Source of the DNA: Arsenicibacter sp965247375
Lineage (GTDB): Bacteria; Bacteroidota; Bacteroidia; Cytophagales; Spirosomataceae
Length of the DNA stretch: 64,000 bases
Direction of reading: 5' to 3'
NCBI GenBank assembly: GCA_965247375.1
Contig: CBDFHU010000013.1
Span: 20,276 to 84,275, forward strand
Shown here piece by piece: positions 42,149 to 51,480 of the stretch (its first letter is position 1; each line of letters starts with the position of its first letter). The position numbers and the translations under genes were made by a program. The notes under the pieces are model-generated. The model made no database searches. It worked only from the letters and a program-made list of their open reading frames with translations, and was not told where the DNA came from.

Positions 42149-43840
42149 TTAAAGCGAGGTAAAAATAACGGTTCGGCTGGTCATGGCAAGCCGGATCCGG
42201 TGATTCTGCCGGGTCAGGATACCGATGCGGTATTGGCCGGGCTCCAGCTTTTCCTTAAGCACCTGGGCGTAAAAATGGCCGGGCGTAAAATACTGGTCAA
42301 AACCGGTGATAGCAGCCGGAGCAGGCCGCACCGGCCGGGCCGGAAACAGATAGGTATGTTCCGGACTTTTAAAGAGCAGATACGATCCGTCGGTGGGCTG
42401 ATCAACGGTCGGGTTAATGGCGTCATCTTTGGTGATGTTGTACATAAACCGCTGCTCGCTGAAGGTATTCAGCTGTCCGGTAACGGGGGCTTGTAACAGG
42501 TATTTGTTCGTCAGAACCGGTACTTCCCCGATAAAAAACGGCTGTTCGGTCGGCTTAAATACGCTTTGTATGGCCAATTGCCGGTCCGGAGGGGTGTTGG
42601 CGAGAAAGTTGAAGTATTCAGCAACCGTGCGCCGGTGCTGGTTGATGATTCCTTCGAGACAGAGGTAATCTGATAAAAGGCTTTGTACAATTACCAGGGC
42701 ACTGATGAGACCAATCGGACGGAGCATATACGTTCTGACCGTGTGAAGCCACAGCAGATAGATAACGCTCAGGGCAAACGGCGAATAAATCTTATAGCGA
42801 CCCTGCAGCATGTAGGCTGGCCCTGCGAAACCAACCCTGGAATAAACCGTTATGGCGGTAGTTGCCAGTAGAAACAACAGGCAGCCAAGGCTAAACGCCA
42901 ACAAGGGTGTTTGTTGGTTATGCTGCCAGGTCTTGCGGTATCGTATCAGAAAATACAGGGCTGAACCCACCACAATGGCGCCTAACAACATAGTCAGCCA
43001 CAGCGGGTTTTCATAGCCCAGTGCGGCTGAGCCTGAATACGGATACGGATCGGCAAAGGCGCCCAGGAAAACAAAAAATGCCTTGATCCAGTCGATAAAC
43101 GGGTAGTTGAAAGGCGACGGGAAAAACGTAACCCGATTGTAGTTTGCAAAGTAGCCCGCCAGTGAACCTGCGGTTACCAGCCCCCAAAGCAGCATAAACC
43201 GCCACTGCTTCTGATAGGCGAGAACCAGCAAACCGGCAATCAGCACAAGAGCGCCGTTGCCGCTGGTAAAGGTAGCGATCACGCCCAGTCCCAGGGCCAG
43301 AAACCGGCCGGTAACTGTATTTTGTGCCAGTACAAAAAAAGCTCCGGCTGCAAACGCCAGAATCCAGAAGTTCTGGATCGAGGCCATGCCCCAGATCAGA
43401 TTTTCGTGCGACTGGAGGGTAAACAGTAAAAATGGTACGGGCAGGAAATACCCCAGTGGCAGACGTAACTGTTTAAAAACCGCTGTTAAGATACCCGGCA
43501 GGATCAGCAATCCGGCAAAGCCGATAAACGGCAGATGCGCATAATTAAGCGATCCGGTAAGTTTTGTATAAGCCGCAAAGATGATTCGGGTCCAGACAAT
43601 GCGGTGCTCCCAGTGCTGGTCGAATAAATGGTTGATTTTCTGCCGCAGCGATCCTGCTTTCAGATTGAGCAAATGTTCCTGTACCAGATAGTCATCCCAG
43701 TAAGGCAGGTTGACGGCATACCGGCTGATTGTCCAGAGCAGGATGCTTACCGGAACGAGCATCAACAGACCGTAAATGACTTGTGGCCAGACTGGTACAG
43801 GCCGTTGCATGGGGCGCGAAAGTAGATCCGTTTTAACCAT
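42149..43840 (-). CDS. Multi-pass membrane protein, GT39-like (tandem copy 2)
   Basis: Start ATG 43840 lies 7 bp after the stop of the upstream paralogue; the frame to 43921 overlaps that gene and is rejected. The 563-residue protein has about ten membrane helices and a periplasmic first loop with PYWDDYLVQEHLL and WEHRIVWTRI, recalling the acidic catalytic loop of GT39/GT-C transferases. The C-terminal hydrophilic domain is unassigned. It is homologous to the next gene upstream (WDD and EHRIV conserved) and precedes an O-acyltransferase. Confidence 0.75.
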   Translation of the reverse strand: MVKTDLLSRPMQRPVPVWPQVIYGLLMLVPVSILLWTISRYAVNLPYWDDYLVQEHLLNLKAGSLRQKINHLFDQHWEHRIVWTRIIFAAYTKLTGSLNYAHLPFIGFAGLLILPGILTAVFKQLRLPLGYFLPVPFLLFTLQSHENLIWGMASIQNFWILAFAAGAFFVLAQNTVTGRFLALGLGVIATFTSGNGALVLIAGLLVLAYQKQWRFMLLWGLVTAGSLAGYFANYNRVTFFPSPFNYPFIDWIKAFFVFLGAFADPYPYSGSAALGYENPLWLTMLLGAIVVGSALYFLIRYRKTWQHNQQTPLLAFSLGCLLFLLATTAITVYSRVGFAGPAYMLQGRYKIYSPFALSVIYLLWLHTVRTYMLRPIGLISALVIVQSLLSDYLCLEGIINQHRRTVAEYFNFLANTPPDRQLAIQSVFKPTEQPFFIGEVPVLTNKYLLQAPVTGQLNTFSEQRFMYNITKDDAINPTVDQPTDGSYLLFKSPEHTYLFPARPVRPAPAAITGFDQYFTPGHFYAQVLKEKLEPGQYRIGILTRQNHRIRLAMTSRTVIFTSL

Positions 43841-43847
43841 AGACGAG

Positions 43848-45518
43848 TTACCAGTTCTTATCGATATCCTTTTTGACAATGACCTGTGCTCTGACTGATT
43901 GACCGGTCGGGTGGCGTTCAATGCGCCCGTCCGGCAGTACGATCAGGCGTTCAACCTGATAGGTCGCCGTATCCAGATAGGCTTCGGCTAGCTGCGCTGT
44001 AAATCCCTTGCCAAATACCGGAGCGATTCCGAAGCGGGCTTTCCGGCCGGTGTTCAGTGCCGGCGTCGTCTGATACAGATAGAGGCGTTTCGGCGAACGC
44101 AACAGCACATAAGTATTGGCATCTTTTCCCGTCTGATTCTGAAAAGACGTATCGCGGATGGCAATCTGCTCATTTTCCCTGGTCAGGGAAGCAAACGGTA
44201 CAGGTGTTCCCCCGGCAGGTTGGTATAACTCCTTCAGAAAAGCGTCGTAGAACGCCGGGGCATTATCGATCCAGCGGGCGGTGGTGGCGTCAATTTTCGA
44301 GACAGGTTCATTAGTGGTGTATGTCCAGTTGAATTGGTTCGTTGTCATCCATTGCCGCCACCAGATGGTCTCGTCCAGAAAAGCCGGATAGGATAACCCG
44401 CAAAGTACTGCGCTGAAAAGTAACCCGGACAAGCCGACCGCTTTCTGTTGCCAGCCAGTGGTTTGACTGACCCCATAGATGTACAACACAACCAGGAGCA
44501 TGAGCGAATACATTTTGTACCGGCTGGTAATCAGCAGTTCCAGACCAAATCCTGCCCGTGCGCGTACGACAATGGCTGCCGTTCCGAGTAAGAAAAAGGT
44601 GGCTGCGATAAACAGCAACTCTGACTTCCGGAGAGAGAACGGTGCCTTTACGGATTTGCGGGCGAGTTGCGCTAACAGAAATAAAGTCAGTAACACGGCG
44701 AACCCGCCAAGCAGGAGCGAAGTTTTGAAAGCATCGCCAAGGGGCAGGGCTTCTCCGGCCGCCCCGTTAAAGGCCAGCCAGCCTTTGAAAATAGCCGCTA
44801 TGCCAGCCTTTGCTGCGGGATTGCCGACCGGCTTTTCATAACCGAGGAAGTACAAGCCGATGCAGATTACGGCAATGCCCAGCCAGTATCCAGCCTGCTT
44901 CCAGCGCATTTGCTGCGCCAGCAGCACAGTACCGATGGGCCAGATTAACAGACCGTTGCCGCTGGTTATGGTGGCCAGAACAGCCATGAGAACAGCCGTC
45001 ACCAGCGATTGCTGATAGCATAGAGCGTAGATTGACCAGAAAAACCAGAGTACAACGGTGAAGTTCTGAAGAGCAGCCATGCCCCAGAACATGTTTTCCC
45101 ACTGAGACAGGTTGAACAGCAGAAACGCTACCGGAGGTAGAAATAATAAGCCGGTGGTCCGGCTTGTGTCCGCTTGTTTTTTCAGAATCGCGGCAAATAC
45201 CCCGACCAGACCAAGCAGGCTGAGGTTGCCGATAAGCATCAGTGTGCGGAAATCAAGTTTACCGGCCAGCGTAAAATCAAGCCAGGTAATGAACCGGTCA
45301 TATACAATCCGGTGCTCGTTATGCTGACTGAAAAAAAGTAAAACTTTATCGGCAAGGCCGGTGGTGGTATCGAGCTCAGAGAGAAAAAACTTTAGGGCAT
45401 GGTCATCCCATTTGGGGATATTAAGCGCATGCTGCGCCCAGACATACCAGAAAACAGCAATCGGGAGAGCCGTTAGCAACCCTGCTAAAACCAGCTCTAG
45501 CGGTCGTGAACGGGCCAA
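43848..45518 (-). CDS. Multi-pass membrane protein, GT39-like (tandem copy 1)
   Basis: No ATG precedes the first conserved residues, so TTG 45518 (MARSRPLELVLAG) is the likely start. The 556-residue protein has about ten membrane helices and the loop PKWDDHALKFFLSEL with HNEHRIVYDRF, shared with its tandem paralogue at 42149-43840. The paired acidic residues after the first helix resemble GT-C transferases that use lipid-linked sugars, but no defined family is assigned. A weak hairpin separates it from the transketolase gene upstream. Confidence 0.75.
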   Translation of the reverse strand: MARSRPLELVLAGLLTALPIAVFWYVWAQHALNIPKWDDHALKFFLSELDTTTGLADKVLLFFSQHNEHRIVYDRFITWLDFTLAGKLDFRTLMLIGNLSLLGLVGVFAAILKKQADTSRTTGLLFLPPVAFLLFNLSQWENMFWGMAALQNFTVVLWFFWSIYALCYQQSLVTAVLMAVLATITSGNGLLIWPIGTVLLAQQMRWKQAGYWLGIAVICIGLYFLGYEKPVGNPAAKAGIAAIFKGWLAFNGAAGEALPLGDAFKTSLLLGGFAVLLTLFLLAQLARKSVKAPFSLRKSELLFIAATFFLLGTAAIVVRARAGFGLELLITSRYKMYSLMLLVVLYIYGVSQTTGWQQKAVGLSGLLFSAVLCGLSYPAFLDETIWWRQWMTTNQFNWTYTTNEPVSKIDATTARWIDNAPAFYDAFLKELYQPAGGTPVPFASLTRENEQIAIRDTSFQNQTGKDANTYVLLRSPKRLYLYQTTPALNTGRKARFGIAPVFGKGFTAQLAEAYLDTATYQVERLIVLPDGRIERHPTGQSVRAQVIVKKDIDKNW

Positions 45519-45532
45519 GAGTACAAGGTTTT

Positions 45533-45558
45533 AGGCCCCTTCCGGCAGGAAAGGGCCT
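45533..45558 (-). terminator. Hairpin after the transketolase C-terminal subunit gene
   Basis: An 11-bp stem with one mismatch (45533-45543 with 45548-45558) has a 4-base loop, 9 bp past the stop. It lacks a T-run, so read-through into the GT39-like operon is possible. Confidence 0.45.
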
Positions 45559-45566
45559 TACGATAA

Positions 45567-46475
45567 TTAGTTCAGAAAATTGGCTAACTGCCGGGCAATA
45601 GTAGCGGCATCCAGCCCGGATTGCTGCTGGTGATACTGCTGATTCCCGTATAAGCCATCCGGATAGCCCTGAGCCGATAAGCTGACAAACTTGCTTGGGG
45701 TAATGCCTTTTTCGAGCAGTTTCACCGACAGTTGCTGAGCCAGCCCGCCGATGGAAACATGTTCTTCTACGACCAGCATAGGCTTACCGCTCCAGCTGCC
45801 CGCTTGTTCCTCAGGCAGGGAAAGAGGCAGGTTTGTGGCGGTGTAGACGTCAAACCGGCCGGCCAGTTCCTGATTAGCGAGTGCTTTCAGGGCATTGGCC
45901 GCCACCGGACCAAGGGCAACAATCGTTCCCTGTGAGGCGTCGCTTTTAACGATGTGTTTGAATGTGCCCAGTCGTTGTGCCCCTTCGGGTGTACCCGGAC
46001 CGGCTCCTAACCGCAGATATGCCGGACGTGCTTCGGCCACAATCTGTTCCAGCATCGGCTCAACCTCATCGGCAAAAGCCGGGATGTAGGTATTGACGTT
46101 TTGCAGGCTGCTCAGGCAGGCCAGATCTTCAATCGCATGGTGAGACGAGCCCATAATACCATAGCCGTACCCGCCGCCGTTACCGACAATGAATACAGGC
46201 ATGTTATGCAGGCAGACATCGTTCCGGAACTGCTCCAGACACCGGTAAACGGCAAACGGGGCAATACTGTAAACAAAGACTTTATATCCTTTGTAGGCCA
46301 TACCGGCGGCTACGCCTACCATATTTTGCTCAGCCACGCCTGCGTTAATAAAACGCGGACCCATAGTGGACTGTAAGTTTTCCAGTGCGCTGTAGCCAAG
46401 GTCTCCCGTGATGAAAACGATTTTTTCGTCTTCACGGGCGAGGCGTTCCATAGCGGCAGAAAATTCTTTTCTCAT
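45567..46475 (-). CDS. Transketolase-like protein, C-terminal subunit
   Basis: Start ATG 46475 (MRKEFSAAMERLARED) is preferred over TTG 46487. The 302-residue protein equals the C-terminal half of transketolase. It has the pyrimidine-binding domain with the ThDP-activating Glu in AGVAEQNMVGVAAGMA, followed by the C-terminal domain (MLVVEEHVSIGGLAQQL). It needs the N-terminal subunit at 48841-49644. The two are separated by an epimerase-GT2 gene. The dimer would transfer a two-carbon unit, and context suggests a sugar for a surface glycan, though a pentose-phosphate role is not excluded. Confidence 0.88.
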   Translation of the reverse strand: MRKEFSAAMERLAREDEKIVFITGDLGYSALENLQSTMGPRFINAGVAEQNMVGVAAGMAYKGYKVFVYSIAPFAVYRCLEQFRNDVCLHNMPVFIVGNGGGYGYGIMGSSHHAIEDLACLSSLQNVNTYIPAFADEVEPMLEQIVAEARPAYLRLGAGPGTPEGAQRLGTFKHIVKSDASQGTIVALGPVAANALKALANQELAGRFDVYTATNLPLSLPEEQAGSWSGKPMLVVEEHVSIGGLAQQLSVKLLEKGITPSKFVSLSAQGYPDGLYGNQQYHQQQSGLDAATIARQLANFLN

Positions 46476-46532
46476 AATTCGAGTCAATTGCGCAGATGGG
46501 CTGTTGTCTCGCGACAGGCAGCTACCGTCCGG

Positions 46533-48548
46533 CTATTTAGATTTCCTATGCTCAATCAATGTACTGATTTCGGCAGCCGTTTTGTACACCTTAATGCCTT
46601 TCTGCACGCGTGTACGGATAAACTTCGGCCGCTTCTTGGTCTCTTCAAAGATTTTACTGATGTATTCACCGAGGAACGAAATACCCAGCAGGTTAATTCC
46701 GCCGAAGAACGTTACCAGAATAATAACCGTTGAGAGGCCGGCCGGTGTTTCCGGATAGAAGATAAACTTAGCGAGAATCTGCCAGAGAATACCCAGAATT
46801 GACAGACCGGTCAGGGCAAAGCCACTGTAGACCATCAGTTCGAGCGGAACAAAGCTGAACGAGAAAATAGCTTTACGGGCCCAGGCAATGTTTTTCCGCC
46901 AGTTATTGGTCGAAACGCCGAACAGGCGCTCCGGCCGGACGTAATTCACACCGATCTGTTTGAAACCTACCCAGGCGCGTAACCCGCGCAGGAATTGTTC
47001 GGTTTCGGGCAGGTTAACCAGTTCCCGCACTACTTTGCGGTCAATAATCGAGAAGTCGCCGGCGTCGGTTGGTATGTTGATGTACGAAAGGTTCTTGAAT
47101 ATCCGGTAAAAGGTCTTGTAAAAGAAATGCAGCCACGGCTTCATTTCCCGCTGCACGCGGACACCGTAAACGACATCGTAGCCTTCCTGCCATTTTGTAT
47201 ACAGCTGCGGAATCACTTCCGGTGGGTCCTGTAAATCCCCGTCCATGAGCACAACCATGTCGCCGGTCGAGATTTCCATGCCACTCAGGAAGGCCGACTG
47301 CGATCCGAAGTTACGGGAATGTTTAATGGCGATCACATTCGGGTCTTTGGCGCAGATTTGTTCAAGAACCTCGTCGGTATTATCGGGCGAATTGTCGTTT
47401 ACAAAGATAATCTCATACCGGACCTTCATGTCGTTGAACGTCTTTACGAGCCGCTCATACATGAACGGAATGGCCTGCGCATCTTTGTAACAGGCAATAA
47501 TCGGGGTAATAACCGGATTGAGCGAAGGCGTTTTGAACGCCGGTAAAACGCGGTCTTCGTAGTTACTGGCTTTCTGCCAGGCCGCAGTTTTCAGCAAGCC
47601 ATCCGCCAGACTGGTGGTAGCTTTCCAGTTCAGGTCCGTTTCGGCCGCTGCCGGATCACCGTACCATTCGGCAAGGTCCCAGTTGCGGTTATTCATACTA
47701 CCCCAAACCGGCTCCGTTTTGATGGAAAACGCCTCACGGGTCACTTCAACCAGATCGCGCATCGTCGTTTTCTTTCCGGTGGCGATGTTATAGGAACGGC
47801 CCGAAATACCGGACTTGACGTGTAAAGCCGCCTGTACGAATGCATAGACACAGTCATCAATAAACACAAAATCGCGGCTGATGTCGGGAGATACCAGTGG
47901 CGGTAGTTTGCCCTGGTTCGCTTCTTCGACCAGTCTGGGAATCAGCCGGTCGGGCTCTTCCCAGCCCCCGTAAATGGAATATAACCGTAAATTGAGGGTG
48001 TTCAGGTTATGCAGTTTCGCGTAGTATTCGAGCACATAGGCGCCCGATACTTTTGACACGGCATAATGGCTATTGGGCTGAACCGGATCAGTTTCTTTCG
48101 GGGCTGTGCAGTTAAACCCATATTCTGAGCTGCTGCCGGCATGGATATATACCATGTCGGGTGTGCAGTTTTCCAGAATATTTACCGTTCCGATGACATT
48201 GGTTTCGTAGGTAAGCGAAACGTTTTTCTGTTTTGAGTATGCGCCGTAAGCGGCCAGATTGAAAATGGTTTTCGGCTTATAGCGGTCAAACGTTTCTTTT
48301 ACTGAATTGATGGAGGTAATGTCACAGTGGACGATATTTTCCGCCGGTACATCCAGTAATTTGAGCCGCCAGGCTTTGGTTGCGTCATGCGTGAGCGCAT
48401 AAACATCAGCCTGACCGGCCTGTTGGCGAGCTTTAAATAATTGTTCGAAAAGATTGGCTCCGATAAAGCCGCTGGCCCCGAACACAAAAACAGGGCCGTT
48501 TAATTTGAGGATAGCGTCGTGTAGCAAACCAGCAGTTGAATTGGTCAT
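46533..48548 (-). CDS. Fusion of NAD-dependent epimerase/dehydratase and GT2 glycosyltransferase
   Basis: The 671-residue protein joins two enzymes. Residues 1-330 form an extended SDR epimerase/dehydratase: VFGASGFIGANLFEQL, then AGSSSEYGFN and SHYAVSKVSGAYVLEYYAK with the catalytic Tyr-x3-Lys. Residues about 345-671 form a GT2 of the DPM1/ArnC type: IFVNDNSPDNTDEVL, MDGDLQDPPEVIP and two C-terminal membrane helices (about 570-635) with LLGISFLGEYISKIFEE. The fusion would make a nucleotide sugar and load it onto a lipid carrier. The -7-like box at 48557-48564 implies an almost leaderless mRNA. The transketolase C-terminal gene follows. Confidence 0.88.
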   Translation of the reverse strand: MTNSTAGLLHDAILKLNGPVFVFGASGFIGANLFEQLFKARQQAGQADVYALTHDATKAWRLKLLDVPAENIVHCDITSINSVKETFDRYKPKTIFNLAAYGAYSKQKNVSLTYETNVIGTVNILENCTPDMVYIHAGSSSEYGFNCTAPKETDPVQPNSHYAVSKVSGAYVLEYYAKLHNLNTLNLRLYSIYGGWEEPDRLIPRLVEEANQGKLPPLVSPDISRDFVFIDDCVYAFVQAALHVKSGISGRSYNIATGKKTTMRDLVEVTREAFSIKTEPVWGSMNNRNWDLAEWYGDPAAAETDLNWKATTSLADGLLKTAAWQKASNYEDRVLPAFKTPSLNPVITPIIACYKDAQAIPFMYERLVKTFNDMKVRYEIIFVNDNSPDNTDEVLEQICAKDPNVIAIKHSRNFGSQSAFLSGMEISTGDMVVLMDGDLQDPPEVIPQLYTKWQEGYDVVYGVRVQREMKPWLHFFYKTFYRIFKNLSYINIPTDAGDFSIIDRKVVRELVNLPETEQFLRGLRAWVGFKQIGVNYVRPERLFGVSTNNWRKNIAWARKAIFSFSFVPLELMVYSGFALTGLSILGILWQILAKFIFYPETPAGLSTVIILVTFFGGINLLGISFLGEYISKIFEETKKRPKFIRTRVQKGIKVYKTAAEISTLIEHRKSK

Positions 48549-48556
48549 TCAGGACG

Positions 48557-48604
48557 CAATATTACAAGAATTGCCCGTAAGTATTATTAAAAAATTGGAC
48601 TTTA
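48557..48604 (-). promoter_or_regulatory. Glycan-operon promoter with conserved upstream element (copy B)
   Basis: TAATATTG (48557-48564, - strand; one mismatch from TAnnTTTG) is preceded by the 30-bp element 48575-48604. Its blocks ACTTACGG and TAAAGTCCAATTTT are identical, with the same 8-bp spacer, to those before the GT2 gene at 40798. Nothing else is recognised in the 48605-48784 gap. Confidence 0.62.
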
Positions 48605-48784
48605 GAGGGAGTGGCACGGGTGGAGCAATCTGTTTCAGCTTTTCCTGTTGACTTGTCAGAATAAGCGTTTGTACTTGCCGAATATCGGCTAACGGCTTCC
48701 CGATTGCCCTGAATGCGCCGATAACCTCATAAAAACACGGATCAACCGACGCAGAAGAGGCTCAGATCGATCTGCATATTGGCA

Positions 48785-48822
48785 GGCAAAAGAACAGGAC
48801 CATTTATGAGCAAATGGTCCTG
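48785..48822 (-). terminator. Terminator after the transketolase N-terminal subunit gene
   Basis: An 11-bp perfect stem (48795-48805 with 48812-48822) with a 6-base loop is followed on the - strand by TTCTTTT. It lies 18 bp past the stop and separates the two transketolase-subunit transcripts. Confidence 0.75.
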
Positions 48823-48840
48823 CGTATTTGTTAAATCAGA

Positions 48841-49644
48841 TCAGAAGTAGCGCGATTTTACATCGTCTATCGCCTGAGCGTACTGATCCGGTGACATTGG
48901 CAGATAGTGCCATTCCAGGCGGTCTTCCATGTACGAAACACCTTTGCCCTTAATGGTATGGGCAATGATTACTTTCGGAATCCCGTTCTGACGGGCACTT
49001 ACCTCGTCAATGGCACTGGTCAGCGACTGAACGTCGTGTCCGTCGGCTTCTACAACGTCGAAACCAATTGCTCTCCATTTTACCGGATCAGCGGTGTCGC
49101 CCAGTACTTCCTGTGTATAGCCAAATCCCTGTAACCCGTTTTTATCGATCAGAATAATCAAATTATCCAGCCGGTTCTGGATCGCAAAATGGGCGGCCTC
49201 CCAGGTTGTACCTTCATTGGTCTCCCCATCCGACATCAGTACGAAAACCGTGCCGTTTTCTCCCGTAAGCTTGTTAGCCTTGGCAATGCCCGTACCGATC
49301 GGCAATCCGTGGCCCAGCGAGCCGGTCGCAAACGGAATACCTTTGTGCTTATTGGGAGCAGGGTGCGCGGGTAGAGTCGTCCCGTTGTGGTAATAGGAAG
49401 CGAGGTCGTCGTCCGTTAATTCCCCAAGATGATGCAGACTGGCGTATAAAGCGGCTGCCGCATGGCCTTTTGACAGAATAAACGTATCCTGATCGCGCTT
49501 ACGGAGCACCAGCGAGGCCGCTATGATGTCAATGCAGCTGAGAGAACAGCCAATATGACCGGCGTGCGCCTGATTATATAAATCAAGTACTTTGAGCCGC
49601 AGCTGGCCGCAAAGAGTTTTTGTATCGATCGCTTCTGTTACCAA
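48841..49644 (-). CDS. Transketolase-like protein, N-terminal subunit
   Basis: The start is probably TTG 49644, since no ATG or GTG precedes the conserved N-terminus. The 267-residue protein equals the ThDP-binding half of transketolase: HAGHIGCSLSCIDIIAA, FILSKGHAAAALYASL, GSLGHGLPIGTGIAKA, and the ThDP motif SDGETNEG-x-TWEAAHFA ending in DKNGLQGFG (Asp-Gly in place of Gly-Asp-Gly). Together with the C-terminal subunit encoded at 45567-46475 it would make one active enzyme. It follows a GT39-like gene by 63 bp. Confidence 0.88.
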   Translation of the reverse strand: MVTEAIDTKTLCGQLRLKVLDLYNQAHAGHIGCSLSCIDIIAASLVLRKRDQDTFILSKGHAAAALYASLHHLGELTDDDLASYYHNGTTLPAHPAPNKHKGIPFATGSLGHGLPIGTGIAKANKLTGENGTVFVLMSDGETNEGTTWEAAHFAIQNRLDNLIILIDKNGLQGFGYTQEVLGDTADPVKWRAIGFDVVEADGHDVQSLTSAIDEVSARQNGIPKVIIAHTIKGKGVSYMEDRLEWHYLPMSPDQYAQAIDDVKSRYF

Positions 49645-49707
49645 AGTAGTAGTGGTTTCCCGTTGGTAGAATTAGAAATCAGCCGTAGCGGTGATGCCGC
49701 CCGGCTG

Positions 49708-51480
49708 TTAATATCGGACGTTCTTCAGGTCAAAAATAGTGATTTTCTGGCCTGTATTACCTTTTACCAACACAATTTTGTCCCGTTCATCAGGATCAAC
49801 CCGCTGGATATAGGTAGCGTTTTCCGGTAAATACACATTCACCAGTTGGGCATCTAACAAAGCGACGGGCGAATAAGTTTTGTCGATTTTTTCGTCGTAA
49901 ATTATCCGCTTCATGTTGGGATACAGGATCGTATCCCCCTGCGCATATTGCCGTTCAAGCTGTTTGGCCGAATACCAGTACGGATTCTCAATCCGTGGCT
50001 TTTCGAAATAAGTGTATTTCCCTTCTTCGCCCGCATAAATGTGTCCCAGCAGCTGAATCACAAAGTAAAGCTGTAGCACCAGCACCGCTGTAACCGGAAG
50101 ACTGAAACCACGTGGCAGCCTCACTAATTGCTTTAATCCCATCGCAATCAGAATACAGACGTATGGGAACGAAAATCCTGAATAGCGCTGGGTAATCCCG
50201 AACGTATGGCCTGAACGCCACGACATAAACAGAAGGAAGCACGTCGGCACAAACGCCAGCATCAACAACAGGAATACCAGTCTTTTCTGTTGATCATCCG
50301 TTTTTGTCAGTACATAAAAAACAATCAGGTAGATGACCGGCACAGCAGCGGATAAAACCAGAAACCGCAGCGGCACAACCGAATAAACCGGCAGGCCGGC
50401 CAACAGAATCAGCGCCGGAACCAACTGAAGCCAGACCGGCTGATTGTCGGAGCGTGAAGTCAGAGACCGGTGCAGTAAAAACGTAAACGCGCCGCCCAAC
50501 AGCAGGGCCAGGGCCGAGTTTCGCAGGCCGATCAGTGCCCCGCCCAACCCGTTTGTGAAAATAAACAGATCGGCAAAAATCGGGATGGCCCGTTTGGCAA
50601 TGTTCGGGATTGTGGCTGGTAAAATCATACCGAATGGTGATCCCAGCGGGTTCGTTTCAGCAATGTTTTTATAGAACTTCGCCTGATAGGCCAGTGTCTG
50701 GAAGGTATACTTCCCGCCGCCGAAAATAAACCAGAGTGAAACCAGACCTAACCCGATAACGGCGGTTGCAGCGAGGGTGAACCACGCATTCCGGTTTCGT
50801 AAGTAAAAGAGGGCGTAAATGCCATGACAGAGAAATACTGTTACGGTCAGGTAATGGGAGAGGACCGACAACGCGAAAACCAGCCCGTAGCCAAGGTACA
50901 GGCCAACGGGTTTTTGCTGTGGTGACTGCTTTACCCGTTCCATGATCAGCAGAAACAGATGCGTGGCCAGCAAGGTCAGAAAGAACGACATCGAGTAGTT
51001 GCGGGCCATCTGGCTGTATGCCACAAAAAAAGGCTCGATGGCTGCCAGCCCGCTGCTGACAAGTGCCAGACTATCAGACTTAAAATGCCTCCGCACAAAA
51101 ACGAAGAGCAGCAATATGGTAAAGGTGCTGAATAATACCGACGGCAGCCGCATGGAAAGATCGCTCAGACCGAATACTTCCATCCACGCCCACAAAACGG
51201 CATAATAGGAAGGGCTGTTACCAATGTCGCCGCGAATGTTGGCTTCCACAAAATCGGCGATGGTTTTGGGTGACCAGAACTCCTGTGGGGTGAAGTATTT
51301 CTTAGTAAAAACGTCCTTCTGATTGGCGCCTTCCAGACAGACGCCCTGGCTGATCAGCAGCGTTGATTTTTCGTCGAAGTAAATGCCATATTTGCCGGCA
51401 TTGTGAAGTCGTAAAAAAAAGGCGAGCAGCACAATGCCACTCAAAACGATGAGAACGTTTTGTTTCGTTAAGCTGAACAT
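49708..51480 (-). CDS. GT39/ArnT-like membrane glycosyltransferase
   Basis: Start ATG 51480 (MFSLTKQNVLIVLSG) is preferred; the frame to 51573 lacks membrane or family features. The 590-residue protein has about 11 membrane helices and the GT-C signature after helix 1, KYGIYFDEKSTLLIS, where Asp-Glu is the catalytic acid pair. NSPSYYAVLWAWMEVFGLSDLSMRLPSV follows in the first loop as separate blocks. Such enzymes transfer sugars from polyprenyl-phosphate donors on the periplasmic side. The acceptor is unknown. Confidence 0.85.
   Translation of the reverse strand: MFSLTKQNVLIVLSGIVLLAFFLRLHNAGKYGIYFDEKSTLLISQGVCLEGANQKDVFTKKYFTPQEFWSPKTIADFVEANIRGDIGNSPSYYAVLWAWMEVFGLSDLSMRLPSVLFSTFTILLLFVFVRRHFKSDSLALVSSGLAAIEPFFVAYSQMARNYSMSFFLTLLATHLFLLIMERVKQSPQQKPVGLYLGYGLVFALSVLSHYLTVTVFLCHGIYALFYLRNRNAWFTLAATAVIGLGLVSLWFIFGGGKYTFQTLAYQAKFYKNIAETNPLGSPFGMILPATIPNIAKRAIPIFADLFIFTNGLGGALIGLRNSALALLLGGAFTFLLHRSLTSRSDNQPVWLQLVPALILLAGLPVYSVVPLRFLVLSAAVPVIYLIVFYVLTKTDDQQKRLVFLLLMLAFVPTCFLLFMSWRSGHTFGITQRYSGFSFPYVCILIAMGLKQLVRLPRGFSLPVTAVLVLQLYFVIQLLGHIYAGEEGKYTYFEKPRIENPYWYSAKQLERQYAQGDTILYPNMKRIIYDEKIDKTYSPVALLDAQLVNVYLPENATYIQRVDPDERDKIVLVKGNTGQKITIFDLKNVRY

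Noticed and set aside
43841..43921. Upstream start of the second GT39-like gene
   Set aside because: It would overlap the 3' end of the preceding paralogue; ATG 43840 follows that stop by 7 bp and precedes the first helix.
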